Shown here piece by piece: positions 18,315 through 27,332 of a stretch of 64,000 nt of DNA. Under the pieces are notes generated by a model. It was not told the DNA's origin and ran no database searches. It was given only the letters and a program-made list of their open reading frames with translations. Source of the stretch: Bacteroidota bacterium (GTDB taxonomy: Bacteria; Bacteroidota; Bacteroidia; Bacteroidales; JAADJA01). The stretch spans positions 26,387-90,386 of the forward strand of contig JAHLKX010000013.1 of the NCBI GenBank assembly GCA_020444515.1, in the 5' to 3' direction. Position 1 is the stretch's first letter; the number at the start of each line of letters is the position of its first letter. The position numbers and the translations under genes are program-made.

Positions 18315-18357
18315 AATTGCTTCAAGTTAAACACTTACGCAAAGGTTTTGGTCGGAA

Positions 18358-19548
18358 ATGATGAATGAATTTATTAGGATCATATTATATTTAGGTGCTG
18401 TCCAGGGTCTTCTACTTGCGGTATTTTTGTTTTCTATCAGAACAAACAAAATATCTAACAGATTACTGGGATTGCTCACGATGTGCTGGGGCATTGTGCT
18501 TCTTACTTTTGCCTTGATTGATAAAGGATTATATGAAAAGTTTCCCCATTTACTATTTACCGTTGATCAATTGATCTTTCTGTTTTTTCCGCTTTTGTAT
18601 TTGCAGGTAAAATACCTTTTAGAACGCCACACCAAATTCAATCTGTACGATTTGTTTCATTTTTCACCCTTTGTTATAAGTATTGCCTTGAATATGGACT
18701 TCTTTTTAATGACAGGGCAGGAAAAATTGGAAATGATCCAAAATTCGACCAGGTACTTCGATGTATTGGAAATGGTCAGCAATGAAGTTATTGCCGTTCA
18801 GGGAGTAGTGTATTCCATTTTAGCTATCCGATTGATCAGGTCGTACCAGAAAAAGATTAAGGAATTTGAATCCACCCTGGATAAAAGTATCATCAAGGTA
18901 CTTTACATCGGAATTTCATTGATCCTGTTTTCATGGACCATTGGTATTGTGGGCCTGAATCTGGAGTATTTGAATGTAAATGTTGGATTTGACTATTTTG
19001 TTTATACCTATTTAATTCTTGTAGTGGTTATTTATATCATCAGCTATGCTGCGGTTAAAAGTCCGGAAATTTTCAAACTCGACATTGATACCATCCGTGA
19101 TCATTCTTTGAGTTTTAAAACCCTGATCTCAAAGTCAAAGGATATAAAGAAAGATGCGCCGCAGAGCAGTTTGCCCCTGGAAGATCACCAGCAAGTCAGT
19201 GAAGATCCGGTATTGATAAATCTGAATGAACGGCTGGTCGATTACATGAAAAACGAAAAACCTTATTTGAACCCCGAACTGAGTTTACCAGAATTGGCAG
19301 ATGCTATGGAAATGTCGAGAAATCAGTTATCGGCTTTGATCAACCAGTTGCATCAAAAGAACTTTTATGAGTTTGTGAATGAATACCGGGTGGATGAGGT
19401 AAAACAGTTAATGACCGCTCCCGAAAATAAACATTTAAAACTGATAAGCCTGGCCTATGATGCTGGTTTCAATTCCAAGGCCAGTTTTTATCGCATTTTT
19501 AAGCAAATCACTAAAATGACACCTACCGAATATCTTTCTACCTTATAA
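18358..19548 (+). CDS. Membrane-bound AraC-family transcriptional regulator
   Basis: The N-terminal 240 residues contain six or seven hydrophobic helices (for example IILYLGAVQGLLLAVFLF and FVYTYLILVVVIYIISYAAV), a membrane sensor layout seen in many Bacteroidetes AraC regulators. The C-terminal 100 residues are the AraC double helix-turn-helix: LSLPELADAMEMSRNQLSAL, NEYRVDEVKQLM, and LAYDAGFNSKASFYRIFKQI with a TPTEY end. It sits between two large secreted-protein genes whose upstream regions share TTGAGAC motifs, so local control of both is likely. The signal sensed is unknown. Confidence 0.92.
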   Translation: MMNEFIRIILYLGAVQGLLLAVFLFSIRTNKISNRLLGLLTMCWGIVLLTFALIDKGLYEKFPHLLFTVDQLIFLFFPLLYLQVKYLLERHTKFNLYDLFHFSPFVISIALNMDFFLMTGQEKLEMIQNSTRYFDVLEMVSNEVIAVQGVVYSILAIRLIRSYQKKIKEFESTLDKSIIKVLYIGISLILFSWTIGIVGLNLEYLNVNVGFDYFVYTYLILVVVIYIISYAAVKSPEIFKLDIDTIRDHSLSFKTLISKSKDIKKDAPQSSLPLEDHQQVSEDPVLINLNERLVDYMKNEKPYLNPELSLPELADAMEMSRNQLSALINQLHQKNFYEFVNEYRVDEVKQLMTAPENKHLKLISLAYDAGFNSKASFYRIFKQITKMTPTEYLSTL

Positions 19549-19604
19549 CCTATCCTTTTTTTTAAAGTCCTGATCTTGAGTAATCAGAGTCGGTTTATTG
19601 CAAC

Positions 19605-19739
19605 TTGAGACTTTTGAATAGGGTCTCAAAATACATTTTAAGACTACAAAACCATGTCTTGACATACCTCATGAGACTCCTAACAGGTTTGTTCAGACTA
19701 AGTTTGCCATCATTCCATTCCTTGATTTATGTAAGTTTT
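19605..19739 (+). promoter_or_regulatory. TTGAGAC-type elements upstream of the 1492-residue protein gene
   Basis: TTGAGACTTT at 19605-19614, an inverted copy (GGTCTCAAA) at 19622-19630 and ATGAGACTCC at 19671-19680 lie here. The last continues as TAACAGGTTTGTTCAG, which matches TAACAGGTTT..CAG beside the copy at 18241. Possible -7 elements are TAAGTTTG at 19699-19706 and TAAGTTTT at 19732-19739. Confidence 0.5.
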
Positions 19740-19769
19740 ACAAAAAATTAGAAACTAAGTTCAACATTT

Positions 19770-22700
19770 ATGAAAACAAAATCCGCACTCTTATTGCTGT
19801 TATTGGTTGTTGCTGCACAAGGAATTGTGTTTGGACAACTGGGAATAGCTTCAGCTACCTATTCGGCTGGTGATATTTCAACTGATAAATATTTTACTTA
19901 TTACAGTGGAACACAATCCTCAACCTGCCCCGCAACTTTAACTGTGACAATTCCCGTTGGAGCGACCATAATTAGCACCGATGTTTCTTATGACATGACT
20001 TCGGATGCCAATTCATCCATCAATAAACAACGTTCGCATTTTCGCTGTGTTTCACCGGGCGGTTTATCGGAGGCATCGATGACGAATGGCCCTGGTATTT
20101 ATGTGCCGGGAACCCATTCTTATTCAAGAACCGGGCTCGATGTTGCTAACGGTTTTGTTGGTGGTGGAGATGTTGAATTTGAGTTGCATGCAGGTGCCAC
20201 CTATTACAAACATTATTGCAGCATTGATTCAGTTAAGGTTGATAATAATACGTGGACCATTACGATAATTTATATTCCTCCTGGATATCCAGAAATGGCC
20301 TTTAATCCTAATCCTCTAGATGCAGGTTTATTCGTGGGCTTAGATGATGATATAACCTGGGATTTTGGAGCCAATACAAATAATTATGATGTTTATTTCG
20401 GTACTGATAATCCACCAACGACAAAAGTTGTAGATTTTGCTGCTGCAGGAGCAAACGGATCATACGATCCGGGAACCATGAACGAAACCGAAACCTATTA
20501 CTGGCAAATTGTTTCACATAACGCAAACGGCTATACACAAGGGCCGGTTTGGAGCTTTACAACTGTTTGTGGCTCTTTTGTTACCCCTTTCACTGAAGAT
20601 TTTGAGAGTGTTACAATTCCTGACCTTCCCTATTGCTGGACCAAGAAGGTCATCTCTACATCAACTTCTGCATATATCAAGACAAATAACTATTATGGGA
20701 ACAATGGACCCAATTGCGTAGGATTTAGCAACTCAAGTGATGCGGATCCAACTTTAATATTTGTCTCTCCACAAGTTGATATAGGAGGGGGATCACTCGC
20801 TGATAAAATGGTCAATTTTTCAGTAATGGGATTCAGTTACCCGAATCTTATTGTGGGTACAATGTCTGATCCTAACGATGAAACGACATTTACTCCTTAT
20901 GAATCTTTCCTGGTTTATGATTACCATATTGAGCATAATGTTTATTTCAATAGTTATGTTGGAACGGATACATACATTGCATTTAAAATGGATCCATCCA
21001 CTTCATACCAGGAATTACACATCGATGATATTACAATTGATGATTTACCATCCTGTATTAAACCCGAAGGTTTATTTGCTGATAATATGACCATTAATTC
21101 TGCATGGTTAAACTGGACGGACTTGAACGGAGCTACTTCATGGAATATTGAATATGGTTTAACCGGCTTTACACCTACAGGAATTCCCACAGTTTCAGGT
21201 GTTTCAAATCCTCACCAAATTACCGGTTTGTTATCTTCAACGGAGTATGATTTTTATGTACAAACCGATTGTGGTGGCGGTGATGTTAGTGGGTGGTCAG
21301 GTCCGGCTACTTTCCTAACACCCTGTGACTATTTCACTACCCCTTTGAGTGAAAATTTTGATGCCAGCTTAGATCTGCCTGTTTGTTGGACTGGAATTGT
21401 TCAAACCCTGGATGGATGGACCATCAATGGTATTCAAAATTATAATGCAAATAGCCCTTCCAATGCTTATCATATGGAAAATGGGTCTGACCAGACATCA
21501 ACCCTGATATTGAGTCTTCCCCCATTCAGCTCACTTTCTGATAAACGCTTGAAGTTTTATGTATATAATAATACAGGTGAATATGGCTTTCAGATAGGAA
21601 CCATGAGTAATCCAAATGATGCTGGTACTTTTACTGCTTTTACCACAGTAACAACTACCACAAGCTATCAGGAGTACGATGTATGGTTTAATACTTATAC
21701 CGGCAGTGATGCTTATATCGCTTTCAAACACTCGAATACTGCCAGTTTTCTTGGTTTTTATATTGATGATGTTGTCGTGGAAGATTTGCCTTCATGTCTG
21801 GCTCCTTCCAGCCTTAATATTAGCAATGTTACTGATCATTCAGCACAGGTAAACTGGACAGAGAGCGGTTCAGCAATAGACTGGATCATTGAACTTGGGA
21901 CGCAAGGATTCACACCGGGTACGGGTACATATCTGAACCAGTATACCTGGACAAACAGTGGAACAAGTCAATCTTTTCCATTAACTGCATTAAGCAGTGC
22001 ATCCTTATACGATGTTTACATTCAAGCTGATTGTGGCTCCGGAGACCTCAGTGAATGGAGTGGTCCTGCATCATTTTTAACAGGGTTTACAAAAATTAAC
22101 ATTCCGGTAAATGAAGATTTTGAGACAGGCTTTTCGTCAACCGTTAACAATCTTGGTAATGCTGAAAACTGGACTATCAATAACAGTTTGTCTGTAAGCG
22201 GGACTTCCAGTGCGCACAATGCATACAGCTCAAGCAATGATAATGTCTTATTTATATCAGGTAATCTTGATTTTACCGGAAAATCCATCATTGGTCTTTC
22301 ATTCTGGCAAATCGCCAAAACAACCGGTAACAGCGATCATTGTTATGTGGAGATATCAACAGACGGAGGAACAACCTTTGATCAATTGCCAGCATCCACC
22401 TACCTGGGAGAAGGCGATTATTCTGAAACAGGATTGACCAATTATCCGGAAGGTCCTTGCTTTGATGAATATTCCTATGCTGATTGGGGGACAAGCAGTG
22501 TCACCCCAGATAATACCTGGTGGAAGCATGAAGCATTTGATTTAAGCGGTTATGGAACATACGATAATGTCGTTATTCGCTTCAGACTGGTTTCAGATAG
22601 TTGGAATGAAAGATATGGTTGGTTACTGGATGATATTACGATAGATGTTCACACTGATCCGGTTGTTTCAGTAAATCCGTTGACGATCAGTGAAGATGTT

Positions 22701-24248
22701 ACTCCTGTTATGCCTGCTAATGTTGATTTATCAGTAGAGAATTTGGGTGGTTTTGCGCTTGCATATAATGCCTCAGTTGTTTATGATGAAATAGATCTGC
22801 TAAATGAAAACTTTGATACAGGTCTGTCAGGTTCATGGACAGTGGTGAATAATGGTAGCAATGATGTAACCTGGGTAGATACGTTAACTTATGGTGGATA
22901 TAATTTTGACGGAACCCGCTTTATGGTTTGTGATGGAAACCAAAGCTATGCGCCGGGAACCAATTATATGGATGATGAATTGATAACGCCGGTTATTGAT
23001 GCTTCGGCATACTCAGGTGGCGCGCTTTTGCTGGAGTATGATCAGGCTTTTGATGCCAACTATACAACAGGTGATACTGCAAAAGTTTATGTTTATGATG
23101 GAAGCGAATGGATCTTGATTTATGAATCATGGACCGATGACGGGCTAATTTCATATAATCAAAATGGTGTGCACAAATCATTTGATGTTACCCCTTATGC
23201 CAATGCCAATTTCCAGGTGAAATTCCATTATATTGACGGACCTGTAAACCAGGCTAAATATTTTGCAATCGATAATTTTAGACTTCGTGCCACTATGGGT
23301 GCATTTGGCTGGCTGACAGTGGATGATGATATATTTACCAGCGGGTCAGCTTTTGAAGGCGAAGGTCCAAAATCAATCAATGTCGGAATGAATGCAGCAG
23401 GGTTAGCCGTTGGTACGTATAATGCTGATATTGAAATTACTTCTAATGATCCTGTTACCCCCAATCTTACAATACCTGTAACGATGAATGTTTATCCGGG
23501 TATTGCACTTGATCTCAAAGTTTTCCTCGAAGGTCCTTACGATGAGGTGACTGGCAATATGATGTATACAGATCTGATGGATGGTGATTATCTGCCGTTT
23601 AATCAACCTTATGATCCCCCCTTCCCATATTATGATAACCCGGCACCGGTATGGCAATATGGCGGAACAGAGTCAGTTACTGAATTACCTGTTGGAACAG
23701 TTGATTGGATTCTTGTACAATTGCGTGATGCTGCCGATGCTGCAAGTGCAGGTTCAGCTAACGCGATAGCTACACAAGCTGCATTCCTCCTCAGCGATGG
23801 ATCAGTAGTTGGGACAGATGGTGGACGACTTCATTATTTTAATACTTCTATCAGTCAGAATTTGTACGTCGTAATCTACCATAGAAATCACCTGGGTGTC
23901 ATGTCGAATAATGCTGTTACAACAATTGATGATATTCATACCTACGATTTTAGCACTGGTGCAGATCAGGTTTTTGGTGGCTCAAACGGTCACAAAGAAA
24001 TTGGTACCGGGGTTTGGGGTATGGTTGCCGGTGATGGAAATGGAAATGGGTTAATTCAAAACACAGATGAAACGGCAGTCTGGAAGATTGATCTTGGAAC
24101 TTCTGGATATCATGGTGGAGATTTTGATTTGAACGGATTGACTCAGAACTCTGATGAAACAGGATATTGGGTTCCCAATCTTGGTGGGGGAGGCCAGATC
24201 CCTTCAAAAGGTGAGGCATCAGGATATCAAAGTCAGATTCCCAAATAA
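19770..24248 (+). CDS. Giant adhesin-like secreted protein with Fn3/MAM-like modules
   Basis: A signal peptide ends near VFGQL. The 1492-residue protein alternates Fn3-type domains (SAWLNWTDLNGATSWNIEYG; SAQVNWTESGSAIDWIIELG) with jelly-roll domains of the choice-of-anchor/cleaved-adhesin type (FTEDFESVTIPDLPYCW; LSENFDASLDLPVCW; NEDFETGFSSTV). After an ASPM-like or Ig-like stretch, the last 245 residues form a module shared with the convergent neighbour at 24456. It contains AAFLLSDGSVVG, VVIYHRNHLGV and two EF-hand/dockerin-like loops (GDGNGNGLIQNTDETAVW and GDFDLNGLTQNSDETGYW). There is no ordinary YPNP-type T9SS tail. Binding to carbohydrate or host/particle surfaces is inferred. Confidence 0.85.
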   Translation: MKTKSALLLLLLVVAAQGIVFGQLGIASATYSAGDISTDKYFTYYSGTQSSTCPATLTVTIPVGATIISTDVSYDMTSDANSSINKQRSHFRCVSPGGLSEASMTNGPGIYVPGTHSYSRTGLDVANGFVGGGDVEFELHAGATYYKHYCSIDSVKVDNNTWTITIIYIPPGYPEMAFNPNPLDAGLFVGLDDDITWDFGANTNNYDVYFGTDNPPTTKVVDFAAAGANGSYDPGTMNETETYYWQIVSHNANGYTQGPVWSFTTVCGSFVTPFTEDFESVTIPDLPYCWTKKVISTSTSAYIKTNNYYGNNGPNCVGFSNSSDADPTLIFVSPQVDIGGGSLADKMVNFSVMGFSYPNLIVGTMSDPNDETTFTPYESFLVYDYHIEHNVYFNSYVGTDTYIAFKMDPSTSYQELHIDDITIDDLPSCIKPEGLFADNMTINSAWLNWTDLNGATSWNIEYGLTGFTPTGIPTVSGVSNPHQITGLLSSTEYDFYVQTDCGGGDVSGWSGPATFLTPCDYFTTPLSENFDASLDLPVCWTGIVQTLDGWTINGIQNYNANSPSNAYHMENGSDQTSTLILSLPPFSSLSDKRLKFYVYNNTGEYGFQIGTMSNPNDAGTFTAFTTVTTTTSYQEYDVWFNTYTGSDAYIAFKHSNTASFLGFYIDDVVVEDLPSCLAPSSLNISNVTDHSAQVNWTESGSAIDWIIELGTQGFTPGTGTYLNQYTWTNSGTSQSFPLTALSSASLYDVYIQADCGSGDLSEWSGPASFLTGFTKINIPVNEDFETGFSSTVNNLGNAENWTINNSLSVSGTSSAHNAYSSSNDNVLFISGNLDFTGKSIIGLSFWQIAKTTGNSDHCYVEISTDGGTTFDQLPASTYLGEGDYSETGLTNYPEGPCFDEYSYADWGTSSVTPDNTWWKHEAFDLSGYGTYDNVVIRFRLVSDSWNERYGWLLDDITIDVHTDPVVSVNPLTISEDVTPVMPANVDLSVENLGGFALAYNASVVYDEIDLLNENFDTGLSGSWTVVNNGSNDVTWVDTLTYGGYNFDGTRFMVCDGNQSYAPGTNYMDDELITPVIDASAYSGGALLLEYDQAFDANYTTGDTAKVYVYDGSEWILIYESWTDDGLISYNQNGVHKSFDVTPYANANFQVKFHYIDGPVNQAKYFAIDNFRLRATMGAFGWLTVDDDIFTSGSAFEGEGPKSINVGMNAAGLAVGTYNADIEITSNDPVTPNLTIPVTMNVYPGIALDLKVFLEGPYDEVTGNMMYTDLMDGDYLPFNQPYDPPFPYYDNPAPVWQYGGTESVTELPVGTVDWILVQLRDAADAASAGSANAIATQAAFLLSDGSVVGTDGGRLHYFNTSISQNLYVVIYHRNHLGVMSNNAVTTIDDIHTYDFSTGADQVFGGSNGHKEIGTGVWGMVAGDGNGNGLIQNTDETAVWKIDLGTSGYHGGDFDLNGLTQNSDETGYWVPNLGGGGQIPSKGEASGYQSQIPK

Positions 24249-24288
24249 GCCAAATTTTGTAAACTTTTCATATACATTACACAATCTG

Positions 24289-24320
24289 AAAGGGCAGTCG
24301 ATATGGCTGCCCTTTTATTT
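24289..24320 (+). terminator. Rho-independent terminator
   Basis: AAAGGGCAG (24289-24297) pairs perfectly with CTGCCCTTT (24307-24315), with a 9-base loop and a T-rich 3' side. It lies 40 bp after the stop of the 1492-residue gene. Confidence 0.9.
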
Positions 24321-24403
24321 TTTACGGATTAGCTGTTAATTAAGAAAAATGCGATGTATGCGATTTACATGATATAGCAAAACAACGAATTACAATACAT
24401 TGC

Positions 24404-24421
24404 GATCACATTATCGTGATC
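24404..24421. repeat. Inverted repeat near the end of the minus-strand gene
   Basis: GATCAC-ATTATC-GTGATC has perfect 6-bp arms and lies 34 bp past the stop of the minus-strand gene ending at 24456. It could be a weak terminator stem or a protein-binding site; there is no clear U-run on the minus strand. Confidence 0.35.
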
Positions 24422-24455
24422 ACAAAAAAACAAGATTAAAGCCGAAAAGCTTACG

Positions 24456-26105
24456 TTATTTTTCCGGAAGCTGAGATGAGGACCCTAAATTGGGTAACCA
24501 AACCTCATTTTTATCTGTGTTGTTAACCTGTGCATCCAAATTGAGATCGCCATTTTTGTATCCCTGATTTCCGGTCTCCAGATTCCAGGTATCCGTCATG
24601 TCGTTATTATCAATCTGCAAATCACCGTTGGCATTGCCGGCAACCATACCAAAAATACCACTGCCGAGGTCTGTCTGTTCATTGTTGTAGGCCTGGCCCA
24701 AACCGGTGCTGAAATCCCACTCAAACAGGCCATCACTAAAATTCAGTGGCTGACTCGATATGATCCCCAGATGGTTACGATGTTTGATAACCACAAAATT
24801 GGTCAGTGTATCACCGGTATTAAAACTGAGATTAGAACTTCCATCAAGGCCAACAATCGAACCATCGGATAGCATAAAAGCAGCATGTCGGGAGGTAATG
24901 TCACCGATCAGCGCTTCACTGGATGTCGCACCATTTCTTGTTTCAAGCAGGATCCAGTCGACAATGGTACTGTTGGGTATTGATGCCACCGACTCATTAC
25001 CAGCATAATTCCAGGGAGCTGAATCATAAGGTTGATCCGTTGGTAATAATCCATTATTGTTCAGATCGGTAGACATACTTCCTGCATCATAAGGACCTTG
25101 TAGGAGGGCTGTTAATTCAATTTCGGCAACCGTAAAAGGAATGATATTGATCAGCGACCACTGTCCTGTTTCACTGCAAGCTCTCACATATAGATCGTGG
25201 TTACCTGCAATGATGCCCTGAATATCTGCCTCAAACAAAACATCAACCGGGTTGTCCGGTGCAATGGTTACTTCATTTCCATTGCCAAATCCAGGATCGG
25301 AATCAACGAAATATTCCAGTTTTGTAATATCGGGCCCCGGGGTTGGATTGGAGAGCTGAACCTTAAAAAATCTTTTGATATAAACCTGGCTCCAATTCTC
25401 TTCATTGTCCTGAACACGGATATAGAGCCTGTGAAAGCCTTCATCCAGGCTAGTGATAGCTGTATTTGAAAGTGTTACAATTATTTTTCCTGAAGTGACA
25501 GATATCGGCGTACCATTTCCATATCCTGGGTCATCATCGATGAAATATTCTGCATTGACTATTTCGGGAACCGGATCAGGCGAAGTAATTTCAACCGCAA
25601 CAATGTTGCGGATCAGGTTATGGCTCCATTTATTATTGTCGTCTTTCATTCTGAAATACACTTTGTGAAAACCAGATGAAAGACCAGATAGATCAATATT
25701 AAAACTTGCCACCGGTGTTCGATCAGGAGTGAATGTTATGGATGTTCCATTGCCGTATCCCGGATCATCATCAATATAATACTCCCCAGCCGTTATATCA
25801 GGTTTGTTTGCTATACTTGTTGTTTCTATTTTTGTGATGATGGATTTGTAAACATGAGACCAAACGCCGTCCGCATTGAGTGCCCTGAAAAATACGTAAT
25901 GTAAACCTGGTGTAAGGCCAGAAATATCAATATTAAACGTCGTGTTGGTAACCGGACCTGAGCTAACGGTTACAGCGGTCCCATTTCCAAATCCCGGATC
26001 GGTATCAAAATAATATTCCAGTTTTACAATGTCAGGAGGTTGGCTAATGGCTCCGTGCATCACACACAGAAATATCAGACTGAAAAGCGTCTTTATAAAT
26101 TTCAT
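24456..26105 (-). CDS. Secreted four-repeat protein with dockerin-like C-terminal module
   Basis: A signal peptide ends near AISQP. Four repeats of about 77 residues follow, each opening as KLEYYFDTDPGFGNGT or EYFIDDDPGYGNGT and containing a GLHxVFFRxxxxxGxWS strand pair. From about residue 335 the protein switches to the module shared with the 1492-residue neighbour (DWILLETRN, AAFMLSDGSIVGLDG, VVIKHRNHLGI). It ends with two calcium-loop-like motifs (GNANGDLQIDNNDMTDTW; GDLNLDAQVNNTDKNEVW) and SSSQLPEK. It starts 11 bp after the stop of the upstream beta-helix gene, so the two are one transcription unit. No known enzyme domain. Confidence 0.8.
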   Translation of the reverse strand: MKFIKTLFSLIFLCVMHGAISQPPDIVKLEYYFDTDPGFGNGTAVTVSSGPVTNTTFNIDISGLTPGLHYVFFRALNADGVWSHVYKSIITKIETTSIANKPDITAGEYYIDDDPGYGNGTSITFTPDRTPVASFNIDLSGLSSGFHKVYFRMKDDNNKWSHNLIRNIVAVEITSPDPVPEIVNAEYFIDDDPGYGNGTPISVTSGKIIVTLSNTAITSLDEGFHRLYIRVQDNEENWSQVYIKRFFKVQLSNPTPGPDITKLEYFVDSDPGFGNGNEVTIAPDNPVDVLFEADIQGIIAGNHDLYVRACSETGQWSLINIIPFTVAEIELTALLQGPYDAGSMSTDLNNNGLLPTDQPYDSAPWNYAGNESVASIPNSTIVDWILLETRNGATSSEALIGDITSRHAAFMLSDGSIVGLDGSSNLSFNTGDTLTNFVVIKHRNHLGIISSQPLNFSDGLFEWDFSTGLGQAYNNEQTDLGSGIFGMVAGNANGDLQIDNNDMTDTWNLETGNQGYKNGDLNLDAQVNNTDKNEVWLPNLGSSSQLPEK

Positions 26106-26116
26106 GACCAGGCGGA

Positions 26117-27175
26117 TTAATTGTGAGACTTCGCCTTGATGGTTACCGGCAGGGTAGAAGTCCCAATGGATTGGGTCATCTCAACCTCAAAAATGGCTGG
26201 TATGGGGGGCATGCCAGACAGGACATAAGGTTCGCCTGTGCCAAAAACGCCACAATCATTACCACCCACGCCGGCTCCTATGGCCGGTGAGCCTGCAGCC
26301 AGTATATACCCGTTGTCAATGTAAGAAGTGTAATCTTCAAATACCGTCGACATATCCACATTTTGCTGGTTGCCGTTTATGTTTGGGTATTGGGTTGCAT
26401 TACACAGGTTGTTTGAATTGATGTCACCTGTGCCTGGTGTATAATTTCCCTCCAGTAAGATGTTGTTATAATGCGATGAATAACTGGTTTCCAAATCTCC
26501 CCAAATTACATTATTGCTTAGTATTAGTGAAGCAGCTTCATTTGTTTCAGTGATGAGTACTGCCGAATTATCAATACCAACCTCCAGGAAATTATTTTTA
26601 ATCTCACAGTTTGGTAAATAATCTGTAGCCAATACACCCCTTGCATTTCCGGTTATTCCAGCGGTACATTTAATATAATTTTGTCTGATAATAATATTGT
26701 TGAGCGCACCCTGCACCGCGACACCAGTGGCCGTTCCATTATTTGAATGCAATATGAAACGATTTCTTTGAATTGTAATGTTTCCAACATATATATTGGC
26801 ACCAACTACTGAATTCACATAGGTATATTCAAATTCCAGTCCCTCAACTACAGATCCGCTGCTGCCATTAAAGAAGCCAATCCCGGTAATTTTTGAAGTG
26901 TTTTGGTAAGCCTGGGTAGAGTCATTTTCATCCAGCCAGTAACCTGTGCCAAAAACCACTAATTTTTTATAAAAACCAATGAGCCCATAGGAGGTTGGGC
27001 TTCCTTCGAGGTATATGGTATCACCTGAAGCAGCAGCGTTATGAGCTGAAGAAAATGAGCTAAAGTCTGCATCCACATTTGGCCGGTTATTGACGCGCCA
27101 AACGTTGCAATATGCCGACAGTGAAAAGGTGACCAAAAGGACAGTGAAAAGGGTAATTTTTGTTTTCATGTTCAT
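26117..27175 (-). CDS. Secreted right-handed beta-helix protein
   Basis: It starts MNMKTKITLF with a signal peptide cleaved near SAYCN; the ATG six bases downstream is an equally good start. The 350-residue body shows repeated short strands with Asn-ladder character (NNIIIRQNYIKC; NCEIKNNFLEVG; SLILSNNVIWGD), typical of parallel beta-helix or pectate-lyase-like folds. No catalytic lyase residues can be assigned. There is no T9SS tail. It is the first gene of a two-gene unit with the four-repeat protein. Confidence 0.78.
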   Translation of the reverse strand: MNMKTKITLFTVLLVTFSLSAYCNVWRVNNRPNVDADFSSFSSAHNAAASGDTIYLEGSPTSYGLIGFYKKLVVFGTGYWLDENDSTQAYQNTSKITGIGFFNGSSGSVVEGLEFEYTYVNSVVGANIYVGNITIQRNRFILHSNNGTATGVAVQGALNNIIIRQNYIKCTAGITGNARGVLATDYLPNCEIKNNFLEVGIDNSAVLITETNEAASLILSNNVIWGDLETSYSSHYNNILLEGNYTPGTGDINSNNLCNATQYPNINGNQQNVDMSTVFEDYTSYIDNGYILAAGSPAIGAGVGGNDCGVFGTGEPYVLSGMPPIPAIFEVEMTQSIGTSTLPVTIKAKSHN

Positions 27176-27332
27176 GGATTTTAGAATTTAAACTTTTAAT
27201 TATAGAGAATTGACATAAATGTATCATTCAACTTTTTTAAAGAATCGAAGTTCTTTTGGTTTATTCGAACGCTAAAGATAAGAAAATAAGGAAGTTTTGT
27301 CAAGTTATCGGAAATCCGAGAGTTGTAATTGC

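Noticed and set aside
26117..26140. A GTGAGACTTCG match to the AraC-linked TTGAGAC element
   Set aside because: It lies in the last codons of the beta-helix gene, single copy and not upstream of a gene; likely chance.
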